Below, piece after piece: positions 52,341 through 60,891 of a stretch of DNA of 64,000 nt (positions within the stretch are counted from its first letter, which is position 1; each line of letters opens with the position of its first letter). The translations under genes and the position numbers were made by a program. Source of the DNA: Pontibacter virosus. GTDB taxonomy: Bacteria > Bacteroidota > Bacteroidia > Cytophagales > Hymenobacteraceae. Below the pieces are notes generated by a model. It was given only the letters and a program-made list of their open reading frames with translations, had not been told where the DNA came from and ran no database searches. The DNA is taken from positions 62,001 through 126,000 of the forward strand of contig NZ_QEKI01000005.1 in the NCBI RefSeq assembly GCF_003096355.1, in the 5' to 3' direction.

Positions 52341-54671
52341 ATGCAACGCGCAATCACCATCGTATGTACCCTTGTGCTGCTGGCACAACAGGTATTTGCA
52401 CAAACCACGGGCCGCATTGAAGGCCGCATCCAATCCGAAAGAGGCGAAGGTATAGCCGGCATCAGTGTAGGGCTGGAGGGCACTTCTTACGGCTCTACCA
52501 CAGACGATGAAGGGAAATTTCTGATTAAGAGTATACCGGTGGGTAACTATACGTTGGTTGCTTCAGGTATAGGGTACACCCTTCAAAAGCAGCTGCTGGA
52601 GATAGCAGGAGGGAAGGCCTCATTTGTAAATGTGGACCTGTCTGCGTCGTCGCATTCGCTTGGCGAGGTGCAGGTGACGGCCCACCGCAGCGGGGAGTAC
52701 CTGCAGCGCACCGCTACCACTGCCACCAAGATGGAGGCGCCCATCAAATCGGTGCCCCAGTCCGTGCAGGTAGTGTCACGCCGTGCCATGGACCAGTTGC
52801 AGGTGCTGCGCCTGGAGGACGCTATGCGCAATGTGAGTGGTGTAAGCATGGAGACGGGCTTTGGCGGTCGTTCAGACATTTTCCAGATCCGAGGTTTCCG
52901 GACGGATATGCAGAGCGTGTTCAAAAACGGATTCCGTAACACGGTGCGCACCTACCGCGAGAGCGCCAACATCCAGCAGATCGAAGTGATGAAAGGCCCG
53001 GCCTCTGTGCTGTACGGCGTGAGCGACCCGGGTGGGATGGTGAACATCTCTACCAAAAAACCAACAGCCCATACCTTCCAGGATATCCAGATCACGGCCA
53101 ATAACTTCGGCCTGGTACGGCCTTCCATAGACCTGGGTGGTGCTTTTAACGAGAGCAAGACTTTTAAATACAGACTGAACGCCGTGTACGAGCGCGCCGA
53201 CAGCTACCGCGATTTCGTGAAGACCAAGCGTGTTTTCGTGGCCCCGGCCATCACTTACGATTTCTCCGATAAGACCTCCCTGACCGTGGAGACCGAGTTC
53301 CTGAACCACGACCAGCCATCCGACCGCGGTATCTTCTCGGTCAACGGCCAGATTGCTCCCGTATCAAGAAGCCGTGTGGTGATCGAGCCCGGCAATACAG
53401 GTGAGTTCACCAACCGCATGGCGCAGTACAACCTGCAGCACAAATTCTCAGAGGCATTGAGCTTCCGCCATGCTTTCAACTACAACTACGCCACCGAAAC
53501 GCGCGACGTGGTGGAGCAAACTACTGTCCTGAAGGATGGTTCGTTCCGCATCAACCGCCAGCACCAGGACCAGGATACCTATGACCGCAACATCGCGACT
53601 CAGAACGAACTGTACGCCAATTTCAACACCGGTGCACTAGTAGAGCACAAGGCCGTGGGAGGTATAGAGATTTCGCGTTCGATATTCGATATCTGGGTGA
53701 AGCGTGCTCCTTACGACGTGTTCGACATCCCGAATCCGCAGTATAACCCTAAACCAAAGGATTATTCGCTGCTCGCTTACTCACAGGACTACCAGGACCG
53801 TGTGGATGTGCTGGGCTTCTACCTGCAGGACTTCATCACGATTAACCAGCGCCTGAAAGTGCTGCTGGGCGGCCGCTATGACTTCTGGGAACAGGAGAAA
53901 GAGAACCGCATGAAAGACGAAACGACCAGGCAAAGTAACAAGGCCTTTAACCCAAGACTGGGTGTGCTGTATGAGGTATACGGACCGGTTTCGGTATACG
54001 CCAACTACTCCAAGGGCTTCCAGCCAGGTATAGGACAGACGCTGGAGGGCGAAGCCTTTAAACCTATCACTTCGGTGCAGTATGAAGCCGGTACAAAAAT
54101 CGGTTTGCTGAACGATCGCGTGAACCTGACGGCTGCTTACTTCGATATCACGCGCCAGAATGTGGTGGTTCCCCACCCGACACAGAGCGGCGCCAGTGTA
54201 CAGCTAGGTGAGGTACAGAGCAAAGGTATAGAAACCGATATCACAGGGGAGGTGCTGCCTGGCCTGAATGTGATCGCCACCTATACCTATACCGACGCCC
54301 GCGTGACAAAGGATGCGCTGAGTGGAGACGATCCAAAACGCACTGTAGGCCGCCGCTTCAGAGGGGTGGGGTATAACAACAGCAGCCTCTGGACAACTTA
54401 CGAACTGCAGTATGGCTTGCTGAAGGGCCTGGGTATTGGCGGAGGCTTTACGTATGTAGAGGATCGTCCGGTAGATGACGCCAACAGCTTTATGTTGCCA
54501 GGCTACACACGCTACGATGCGACCATGTTCTACAACAGCAAGCGCTTCCATGCGGCCCTGAACGTCAAGAACCTGACCAACGTGAAGTACTACGAAGGCT
54601 CACAGTCCGTAACCGTGATCATGCCGGGTGCGCCTACTACGGTGCAGGGTACCGTAGGAGTTAGATTTTAA
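52341..54671 (+). CDS. TonB-dependent siderophore receptor
   Basis: 776 residues: signal peptide (TIVCTLVLLAQQVFA), carboxypeptidase-D-like domain (GRIEGRIQSERGEGIAGISV, about 24-105), plug (SVPQSVQVVSRRAMDQLQVLRLEDAMRNVSGVS, then FQIRGFRTDMQ and IEVMKGPASVLYGVSDPGGMVN) and barrel ending VTVIMPGAPTTVQGTVGVRF. The plug phrases are those of FhuA/FecA-like ferric-siderophore receptors. Operators upstream and a PepSY protein downstream support iron uptake. Confidence 0.93.
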   Translation: MQRAITIVCTLVLLAQQVFAQTTGRIEGRIQSERGEGIAGISVGLEGTSYGSTTDDEGKFLIKSIPVGNYTLVASGIGYTLQKQLLEIAGGKASFVNVDLSASSHSLGEVQVTAHRSGEYLQRTATTATKMEAPIKSVPQSVQVVSRRAMDQLQVLRLEDAMRNVSGVSMETGFGGRSDIFQIRGFRTDMQSVFKNGFRNTVRTYRESANIQQIEVMKGPASVLYGVSDPGGMVNISTKKPTAHTFQDIQITANNFGLVRPSIDLGGAFNESKTFKYRLNAVYERADSYRDFVKTKRVFVAPAITYDFSDKTSLTVETEFLNHDQPSDRGIFSVNGQIAPVSRSRVVIEPGNTGEFTNRMAQYNLQHKFSEALSFRHAFNYNYATETRDVVEQTTVLKDGSFRINRQHQDQDTYDRNIATQNELYANFNTGALVEHKAVGGIEISRSIFDIWVKRAPYDVFDIPNPQYNPKPKDYSLLAYSQDYQDRVDVLGFYLQDFITINQRLKVLLGGRYDFWEQEKENRMKDETTRQSNKAFNPRLGVLYEVYGPVSVYANYSKGFQPGIGQTLEGEAFKPITSVQYEAGTKIGLLNDRVNLTAAYFDITRQNVVVPHPTQSGASVQLGEVQSKGIETDITGEVLPGLNVIATYTYTDARVTKDALSGDDPKRTVGRRFRGVGYNNSSLWTTYELQYGLLKGLGIGGGFTYVEDRPVDDANSFMLPGYTRYDATMFYNSKRFHAALNVKNLTNVKYYEGSQSVTVIMPGAPTTVQGTVGVRF

Positions 54672-54695
54672 GAAAGCAGATCAGAGATAAATAGT

Positions 54696-54733
54696 ATCGG
54701 CGGCATTGTCCTGACAGGGGCAGTGCCGCCGAT
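54696..54733 (+). terminator. Hairpin between siderophore receptor and PepSY gene
   Basis: ATCGGCGGCATTG pairs with CAGTGCCGCCGAT over 13 bp (one G-U) around a 12-nt loop, followed by TTTAAAG. The T run is short, so it may attenuate rather than stop transcription into the PepSY gene 15 bp later. Confidence 0.65.
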
Positions 54734-54748
54734 TTAAAGTTAGGGTAT

Positions 54749-55888
54749 ATGCGCAAGTTACTTCTTCAGTTACATCTCTGGGTCGGCCTGACGGCGGGCG
54801 CCGTGCTAGCCTTTATGGGCTTAACGGGCTCGCTCTATGTGTTTCAGCCCGAACTGACGGTGGCGCTATACCCTGAGCACTACAAAAGCTCTGAGCCGGA
54901 AGCTGCCCCTGTGGATGTGCGCCTTGTCGTAAAAAATGCCGAAGAGCAGTTTGGAGGCCAGGTGACCAGTATCTTTTTCCCGGTGCGTGAGTTGGAGAAT
55001 TACATTGTCAAAGTGAAAGGCAGTAAGAAATTTCACTTTTTTGATGCAGCAACGGGTGACTATGTAGGGCAGCTCGAGAAGCGGCGGGGTGTCATGGATA
55101 CAGTGCTGGATTTGCACCGCCACCTGACTGTAGGAGATACCGGTGCCCTGATCACGGGAACAAGTGCGCTTCTGCTGGCCTTTGTGCTGCTCTCGACGGG
55201 GCTATACCTGTGGTTTCCTCGCAAGCGGCGGCAGTTGAAAGAGCGTTTGCGCCTCAAACCCAATGCATCGTTCAAGCGCAGGAATTTTGACCTGCACAAT
55301 GTGTTTGGATTCTACTTTAGCATACCGCTGTTTCTGGCCGCCATTACCGGAGCATATTTTGGCTTTCAGGAGCAGACCCAAAACATTGTTGATAAGCTTA
55401 CGCTGGCAAAGGAACCGACACCTTACGTCAAGTTACTGCAGTCTTCCTATCAGGCAAGAACAGCACCGCTCTCTGTGTACCAGGCACTCGACCGGATGGA
55501 TGCCTTATACCCCGGATACGTGAGGCGTACCCTTGTCATGGCCCCCGATAGTGTGGCAACGCTCAACCTGACCTACCTGGCCTCATCCGATCTGGAGGCT
55601 GGCCCGCAGAACCGCCCGATGGTATACCTGGACCAATACTCCGGCGCTACCGTGTATGATTACAATCCGAATACGGCTCCAATAGGCAGGCAGCTTACCC
55701 GCAATTGGTTCGTGCCGATACACTTTGGGGAAATAGGAGGCTGGGTTACGCGTGTCCTCTGGTTCTGTCTGGGACTGGCGCCGGCCATGCTATGGGTGAC
55801 AGGCATTGTAATGTGGCGGGGCAAAAGCAAAAAGAAGAATAAGAATAAGAAAAGCGGCGTAAAGGTCAGGGGAGGTATGGTTGCCTGA
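54749..55888 (+). CDS. PepSY-associated membrane protein, putative siderophore-iron reductase
   Basis: 379 residues with four membrane helices: 10-30 (GLTAGAVLAFMGLTGSLYVF), about 135-155 (ALLLAFVLLSTGLYLWF), about 190-210 (HNVFGFYFSIPLFLAAITGAYFGF) and about 330-355. Conserved histidines in LHLWVGL, LDLHRHL, DLHNVFGFYFS and PIHFGEIGG are potential haem ligands. The C-terminal tail is Lys-rich. Such proteins beside siderophore receptors reduce ferric siderophores at the inner membrane (FoxB/FhuF-like roles); function here is inferred from position. Confidence 0.87.
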   Translation: MRKLLLQLHLWVGLTAGAVLAFMGLTGSLYVFQPELTVALYPEHYKSSEPEAAPVDVRLVVKNAEEQFGGQVTSIFFPVRELENYIVKVKGSKKFHFFDAATGDYVGQLEKRRGVMDTVLDLHRHLTVGDTGALITGTSALLLAFVLLSTGLYLWFPRKRRQLKERLRLKPNASFKRRNFDLHNVFGFYFSIPLFLAAITGAYFGFQEQTQNIVDKLTLAKEPTPYVKLLQSSYQARTAPLSVYQALDRMDALYPGYVRRTLVMAPDSVATLNLTYLASSDLEAGPQNRPMVYLDQYSGATVYDYNPNTAPIGRQLTRNWFVPIHFGEIGGWVTRVLWFCLGLAPAMLWVTGIVMWRGKSKKKNKNKKSGVKVRGGMVA

Positions 55889-55934
55889 AAAACTTATATG
55901 AGGTAACCGCTGAATTAGCTTTAATCTTTACAAT

Positions 55935-55950
55935 CAAAAGTGTACTTTTG
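55935..55950 (+). promoter_or_regulatory. Palindrome overlapping a -7 element upstream of the response regulator
   Basis: CAAAAGT-GT-ACTTTTG is a perfect 7-2-7 palindrome whose right arm lies in TACTTTTG (55943-55950), a TAnnTTTG match. If used, it gives a leader of about 170 nt before the gene at 56129. The leader has no clear structure by eye. Confidence 0.4.
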
Positions 55951-56128
55951 CGGCGCTATTGTACAGCATGTTCTATGTCGCTTTCGTAATACTGCAATAT
56001 AGTACACAAAGAGTCGCAATATTGAACATTACTTGTTTACGATATGTTAGTGGCTCAACCGGGTAGAAAATCATCCGGGAGTGTAGATTGTACCTTACCG
56101 TTGATTTAGGAGAGATAAAAAACTAACT

Positions 56129-56569
56129 ATGAAGGAAGCATCCGAAATGCTTGACCTAGTGCTGTTGGTAGACGACGATGATACCACAAATTATCTGAAC
56201 AAACGCTTGTTGACCGATATGAAGGTATCCAAGGAAATCCTGGTGCTGAAAAACGGTAGAGAAGCAATTGACTATCTGAGTAAAGCCTGTGGCGAAAAGC
56301 CTGATGATGCTTTCAAATGTCCTGACCTTATTTTTCTGGATATCAAGATGCCCATGATGGACGGCTTTGAGTTTCTGGAGGAATACCAGCGAAAAGGCCT
56401 GGATGCCGGTGACCATGTGATCATTCTGATGCTAACTTCCTCGGCGAGTTTTTATGACCTGGAGCGCATCAAGAGCTTCAAAAAAGTGAAGAAACACTTC
56501 TCCAAAGCGCTCACTAACCACGATGTGAAAGAGATACTGGCCGAGTTTTTCCAGAAACGCAAAAACTAG
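56129..56569 (+). CDS. Single-domain response regulator
   Basis: 146 residues, receiver domain only. The acidic pocket DDDD (15-18), phosphoacceptor D71 in LIFLDIKMP, T103 (LTSS) and K126 (HFSKALT) are in place; the Pro that normally follows the Lys is replaced by Ala-Leu. No DNA-binding domain. It converges on the histidine kinase of the stressosome operon, with a shared terminator between, and is the obvious candidate partner. The ATG at 56147 is a possible alternative start. Confidence 0.9.
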   Translation: MKEASEMLDLVLLVDDDDTTNYLNKRLLTDMKVSKEILVLKNGREAIDYLSKACGEKPDDAFKCPDLIFLDIKMPMMDGFEFLEEYQRKGLDAGDHVIILMLTSSASFYDLERIKSFKKVKKHFSKALTNHDVKEILAEFFQKRKN

Positions 56570-56590
56570 TGAAAGCCATACTATAAACAA

Positions 56591-56624
56591 CAAAGCCTGT
56601 ACGCTGCAAGGTATACAGGCTTTG
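56591..56624. terminator. Bidirectional terminator between response regulator and histidine kinase
   Basis: CAAAGCCTGTA and TACAGGCTTTG form a perfect 11-bp stem around a 12-nt loop that contains an AGGTATAC-type motif. Confidence 0.72.
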
Positions 56625-56627
56625 CTG

Positions 56628-57998
56628 TTATTCACCCTCTTCTGATTCGGTTACAACCTCACTGGCGGGCCACGAAAACACGAAACGGGTGCCACGCCCT
56701 GCCGACTCTACCCACACATCCCCATGCTTTTCTTCGAGTATGCGTTTCACAATGGCAAGGCCCAGGCCCGAACTGTCGGACCGTGTTAGGTTGTGTCCAA
56801 GCGCTTCGTATTTACTGAAGATCTGCTCCTGGTCTTCAGGGGCTATACCCGGGCCATTGTCCTGCACTGTAAACAAGATATGGTCAGACTCAAAACTGAA
56901 TGCTACTTCAATCACGGCCTCTTCCGGCCTGTCATGGTACTTTACCGCGTTGCCAAGCAGGTTACTGAAGATCTGGTAAAAGTAAATCTCCTGGGTGTAG
57001 AGGGTAGGCATGTCATCCGGCAATATTATTCTGAATGACGCCGGTATATAGAGCGACTCCAGCACTTTTTGCAGTACAACCCGAACGGACACGATCTGAC
57101 GGTGCAGGCTGTGGTGACCGGCAAGCGAATAGGCCAGTATACCTGTTATGAGTTTGTCCATCTTGCTGGCCTGCTCCCGCAGCATCGGCAGGAGAGAAGC
57201 CGCGTCTTCGTTATTTCCGGTTTGCAGACTGTTTTCAAGGAAGTTGATGATGCCGCCGATGTTTTGCAGGGGCGACCGCAGATCGTGCGAAACGGTATGT
57301 GCAAAGGCGTCCAGGTCTGCGTTCACTTTCTGGAGCTCCAGGTTGCGGCGTTCCCGTTCTTCTGAAAGCGTCTGTATCTCGAAGTTGGAATGCTGGAGTT
57401 GCAGGTTCAGCCTCCTGATTTCCTGTAGTTGCTGCTCTGCCTCCAGGTTGCGCAGCCGCAGCTTCTCGAGCAGTTCGAGCTGCTGCATGTTCTGCTTTTT
57501 GATCTCCGCATACGGCGATATGCCTTCTTCATCGTTAAATTCCTGCAGCCAGACTTCTTTCAGACTCTTGGTCACGACAGGCGACTGTGTAGGTATACGC
57601 TTGCGGAGGGTCACGGCAGTGCCCTGTTCATGCTCAGTCCTGATCTCAAAGAAATCGACGAGCTTGCGGGAGTTGACAATGCCCATGCCACGTGCTGTAG
57701 CGCTGCTGGCATACCTGGCCCTATCATAAATATGATCGAGGTTTCCGATGCCCCGCCCGCGGTCCGATACCGTGGCCTCCAGGTAGTTGTGGCCGCTCTC
57801 CTGCACAATGCCAAACTGAATGGTACCATTGCCTACATGCTCTACCACGTTGCGGCATATCTCTGACACGGCCGTTGCGAACTTGGTTTGACTAGCCTGC
57901 GCCATACCTGTTTTTTCAGACAGCTGCATAGCCCGTCTGTAAGCCAGCACCACGTCCAGCTCGTTTGCAATGTTTATTTTGAGAAGACTCCTGGGCAT
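56628..57998 (-). CDS. Histidine kinase with an extra N-terminal RsbW/RsbT-like ATPase domain
   Basis: 456 residues. Residues 5-135 are a GHKL ATPase of the anti-sigma/RsbT type (N box SEICRNVVEHVG, G1 SDRGRGI, G2 ARGMGIVNSRKL); 165-230 a coiled coil; 231-290 a HisKA domain with H238 (HTVSHDLRSPLQNIGG); the rest a second GHKL ATPase (NLLGNAVKYH, DNGPGI, SSGLGLAIVKRI). Two ATPase domains in one chain suggest that stressosome partners act on the first and a response regulator on the second. Last gene of the rsb operon, 3 bp after the phosphatase gene. No membrane segment, so cytoplasmic. Confidence 0.9.
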   Translation of the reverse strand: MPRSLLKINIANELDVVLAYRRAMQLSEKTGMAQASQTKFATAVSEICRNVVEHVGNGTIQFGIVQESGHNYLEATVSDRGRGIGNLDHIYDRARYASSATARGMGIVNSRKLVDFFEIRTEHEQGTAVTLRKRIPTQSPVVTKSLKEVWLQEFNDEEGISPYAEIKKQNMQQLELLEKLRLRNLEAEQQLQEIRRLNLQLQHSNFEIQTLSEERERRNLELQKVNADLDAFAHTVSHDLRSPLQNIGGIINFLENSLQTGNNEDAASLLPMLREQASKMDKLITGILAYSLAGHHSLHRQIVSVRVVLQKVLESLYIPASFRIILPDDMPTLYTQEIYFYQIFSNLLGNAVKYHDRPEEAVIEVAFSFESDHILFTVQDNGPGIAPEDQEQIFSKYEALGHNLTRSDSSGLGLAIVKRILEEKHGDVWVESAGRGTRFVFSWPASEVVTESEEGE

Positions 57999-58001
57999 GG
58001 A

Positions 58002-59033
58002 CTACTGTTTAGCTTTGCATACAAGTACGAGCGTGTCATCTGTCTGGCGACTATGGTCTTTGTAAAGAACCGCCGCGATGGTGGTGGGCGGGTGGCGGTG
58101 CAGATTCGGGTAGCGGCTCAGGTCCCAGCGCGATTTCAGTCCATCGCTGTGCACAATGAGCAACTTGTTACGGTTCCAGTCCAGGCTTTGGTTGTTGAAA
58201 GTGCCCGGCACATTGTGCCCGAGTATCCCATTGTAAGAAATCACATTCTTGTAAGACATGTTGCCCAGCGGACTTTCCATAGAGAAAAGTTTTCCGGCAA
58301 TGTTGCCAATGCCACAGTACGTGAATTTGTTCTGCGTGATGTCGATGCTGGCAGCAAAGCCTACTGCGCCCCGTGTACGGCGTATGCCATTGTGTATGGT
58401 TTGCAGTGCCAAAGCCGGATCAGGTACCGGGTTTTCGCAAAAAGTCTTGACCGCCAGTTGCGCCGCCTCCTGGGCGTGCGTGCCGTGCCCAAGTCCATCC
58501 AAGGCCAACAGGTAGGCGCCCCTTTCGTGGTGAATGATGGCATAACCGTCGCCACAGTCCACCTCTTTTGGCTTGGGAACCATGATGCTGCCAATTTCAT
58601 AGCGCCTTGCTGCAGGTATAGACTTACCTGGCTTGTACACCCGGGTCACGATGACTGTGCCTACCTGCGGTTGAGAGTAAAGATCGAAAACATCCGACTG
58701 CCGCTTGATAGCGCCGAGGCCTTCGCCAGCTGAGCCGAAGGTCGATACGCCATCCTCCAGCATACGCTCAGGATCGGCCATGCCGGGGCCGTTGTCGAGA
58801 CTGATGATCTCTATACCTTTAATGGGTTTACCGATGGCCTTCACCAGCAGCTCGCCACCATGCGCCGTGTGCTTCTCCAGATTGGTGAGCATTTCCGACA
58901 CAATGATGTTGATTTTGCCCACGGCTCCCTCCGACAGGGCAAAACTCTCGGCAAGGCGTGTAATGTCTTTTTTTGTGAGACTCGCGTAGCTCCGATCGGG
59001 GACTGCGAAGCGGTGATGTTGGTTAACGTCCAT
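58002..59033 (-). CDS. Fused GHKL ATPase / SpoIIE-type PP2C phosphatase
   Basis: 343 residues. The first 130 form an RsbW-like ATPase (SEMLTNLEKHT, LDNGPGMADPERM, GEGLGAIKR); 150-340 form a SpoIIE/PP2C phosphatase with metal-binding aspartates in GDGYAII, LALDGLGHG, VHSDGL and RQTDDTLVLV. In Bacillus, RsbX and RsbU are separate PP2C enzymes; the former resets phosphorylated RsbR/RsbS. Here the probable role is resetting or relaying stressosome output. It overlaps rsbT by 11 bases. Confidence 0.9.
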   Translation of the reverse strand: MDVNQHHRFAVPDRSYASLTKKDITRLAESFALSEGAVGKINIIVSEMLTNLEKHTAHGGELLVKAIGKPIKGIEIISLDNGPGMADPERMLEDGVSTFGSAGEGLGAIKRQSDVFDLYSQPQVGTVIVTRVYKPGKSIPAARRYEIGSIMVPKPKEVDCGDGYAIIHHERGAYLLALDGLGHGTHAQEAAQLAVKTFCENPVPDPALALQTIHNGIRRTRGAVGFAASIDITQNKFTYCGIGNIAGKLFSMESPLGNMSYKNVISYNGILGHNVPGTFNNQSLDWNRNKLLIVHSDGLKSRWDLSRYPNLHRHPPTTIAAVLYKDHSRQTDDTLVLVCKAKQ

Positions 59034-59436
59034 GTTTCCAGTGGATGACAGTTACGGTGGTGCCTTCTCCCGGATTACTCTTGAGGTCAAATTCATTGAC
59101 TAATCGTTTGGCGCCGGGCAGACCAAGACCAAGGCTTCTGCCAGTAGAGAAGCCATCGCGCATGGCCAGGGCAATATCCGCTATACCTGGACCTTCGTCT
59201 TTAAAGGTCAGCCTGATGCCGGTTTTGGCATTGAGGCTGATCACTTCGAGTATGACCTTGCCCCCGCTGGCGTACTTGAGCATGTTGCGCACCAGTTCGC
59301 TCGCTGCCGTGATCAGCTTGGTCTGGTTCACCAGACTCATACCTATACGGGTGCCAAATTCGCGCACGCGGTTGCGGAAGGGTACCACATCCTGTTCGCG
59401 CACGATCTCCATCGTGTCTTTAGTCATTACGATCAT
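59023..59436 (-). CDS. rsbT: Stressosome switch kinase RsbT
   Basis: 137 residues, a lone GHKL ATPase. N51 in the N box (SELVRNMLKYASGG), D80 in KDEGPGI and the lid SLGLGLPGAKRLVNEF match RsbT. In Bacillus it phosphorylates RsbR and RsbS on stress, leaves the stressosome and activates a partner. Gene order R-S-T supports the call. Overlaps rsbS by 17 bases. An ATG three codons further in (59427) is equally plausible as the start. Confidence 0.92.
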   Translation of the reverse strand: MIVMTKDTMEIVREQDVVPFRNRVREFGTRIGMSLVNQTKLITAASELVRNMLKYASGGKVILEVISLNAKTGIRLTFKDEGPGIADIALAMRDGFSTGRSLGLGLPGAKRLVNEFDLKSNPGEGTTVTVIHWKHGR

Positions 59437-59830
59437 CCTGGTCTTCCTCCTCTTCGTCGTCTAGTTCCAGGTTATCGCCTAGTTTATTGTTAAGTAACTC
59501 CATACCCTTTTCTACATTCAGGGCAGTGTATACACCTTGCAGGGTTAGGCCGAGCTCCACAAGTGTAATAGCCACAGCGGGCTGCATTCCAACTACTACG
59601 GTTTCGGCATCCATTATGCGCGACATAGAGGCAATGTTGCCTAAAATGCGGCCCATAAATGAATCTACGATACTTACCGTGGAAATATCAATCAATACGC
59701 CCCGCGCTCCGGTCTGACTCACCATGTTGATCAGGTCGTTCTCCAGGGTCAGGGCGAGCCTGTCGTAGAGGTCTATCTGAATGGTAACCAGCAGAAAAGG
59801 CCCCATCTTTAAAATCGGTATCCTCTCCAT
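59420..59830 (-). CDS. rsbS: Stressosome core protein RsbS
   Basis: 136 residues: a single STAS domain with the phosphorylatable serine S57 in STVSIVDSFMGRIL, equivalent to S59 of Bacillus RsbS, followed by the VVVGMQPAVAITLVELGL segment. A very acidic tail (about 118-136) is an addition. RsbS and RsbR assemble into the megadalton stressosome that holds RsbT inactive. Confidence 0.92.
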   Translation of the reverse strand: MERIPILKMGPFLLVTIQIDLYDRLALTLENDLINMVSQTGARGVLIDISTVSIVDSFMGRILGNIASMSRIMDAETVVVGMQPAVAITLVELGLTLQGVYTALNVEKGMELLNNKLGDNLELDDEEEEDQDDRND

Positions 59831-59834
59831 CGTA

Positions 59835-60707
59835 CTAGCGCATTAATTTTGGGCCCTTGTGTCGCTCTGTGCGGCGCACCTCCAGATTAGTCATGCTGAA
59901 GGCCAGGTGCAGTGCACTGGCCAGACTGGCCTTAGTTTTGATATTGGATAGGTCGATGCCCAGGTGCACAATGGTTTGCGCGATCTCGGCCCGAATACCA
60001 CTGATAATACACTCGGCGCCCATCAGGCGGGTGGCACTAACGGTTTTGATCAGGTGCTGTGCTACCAGCGAGTCCACGGCAGGTACGCCTGAGATGTCCA
60101 GAATGGCGATGTTACTACCTGTGTTTACGATCTCCTGCAGCAGGTTTTCCATCACAACCTGTGTGCGGGCACTATCCAGCGTTCCGATAATAGGCAGGGC
60201 AAGTATGCCGTCCCACACCCGGATCACTGGCGTGGATATTTCGCTTATTTCATCTGTTTGGCGGAGGATTACCTCTTCACGACCTTTGATGAAGGTTTCG
60301 AAGGTGAGGATGCTCAGGTTGTCGAGCAGATTATTAAGCTGCATAATCTCCTGGTAGAGCATGCTTGTGTCATCCTTCCGCTGTTCAACCAATACCTCAA
60401 TCACGGACTGCTTCAGGCTCAGCACATAAGCGCCGGTTTCGCGCGGGCTAAAACCTTGTCTGGCCCGGGTAATGGAAATGTCGCGAAGTGTGTCAGTTAC
60501 CTGCTCAAACTCGGTGTCGTAAATATTGTTGTAATTTCCTTTGGCTACAGCTCGCAGCAGGCCGTCCAACATCTCTTTCGATTGACGCTGTAATTCATCA
60601 TTCGTCATCAGGTCATCGCGGAGGGAGGCATCCGACAGTTGGTTCTGCATCCACTTTTCGAGGATGCGCTCTTTGTTTTTTTCTAGTACTTGTGCAGTGG
60701 TGTTCAT
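59835..60707 (-). CDS. rsbR: Stressosome sensor RsbR (RsbRD-type N-terminal domain plus STAS)
   Basis: 290 residues. Residues 10-145 form an RsbRD-type helical sensor domain (ILEKWMQNQLSD at the start, TGAYVLSLKQSV); 155-270 form a STAS domain. The two RsbT phosphorylation positions are S213 (PAVDSLVAQH, Thr171 in Bacillus RsbRA) and T245 (EIAQTIVHLGI, Thr205). Thr-to-Ser at the first site is a visible difference. It heads the leftward operon, 4 bp before rsbS. The stimulus is unknown; there is no haem or flavin motif in the N-terminal domain. Confidence 0.92.
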   Translation of the reverse strand: MNTTAQVLEKNKERILEKWMQNQLSDASLRDDLMTNDELQRQSKEMLDGLLRAVAKGNYNNIYDTEFEQVTDTLRDISITRARQGFSPRETGAYVLSLKQSVIEVLVEQRKDDTSMLYQEIMQLNNLLDNLSILTFETFIKGREEVILRQTDEISEISTPVIRVWDGILALPIIGTLDSARTQVVMENLLQEIVNTGSNIAILDISGVPAVDSLVAQHLIKTVSATRLMGAECIISGIRAEIAQTIVHLGIDLSNIKTKASLASALHLAFSMTNLEVRRTERHKGPKLMR

Positions 60708-60891
60708 GGTAGGGCAGAACGTAGCTTATAGACGTATGGTTTAGACGATGCACAAATTTTACATCGCAGATTGTATCCTGTAGTAGGACATGTGCTAAGT
60801 TAGGTATAAAAATTGCAACCAAAGCATACATCCCGGATTACCGCTTACGTATATACAATTTATTTTATGTAAAGACCAAGGACTTTCGGAA

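Noticed and set aside
56129..60707. A SigB-type operon
   Set aside because: No sigma factor, RsbW/RsbV pair or sigma-like helix-turn-helix gene is present; the ATPase domains are fused to a phosphatase and a histidine kinase instead.
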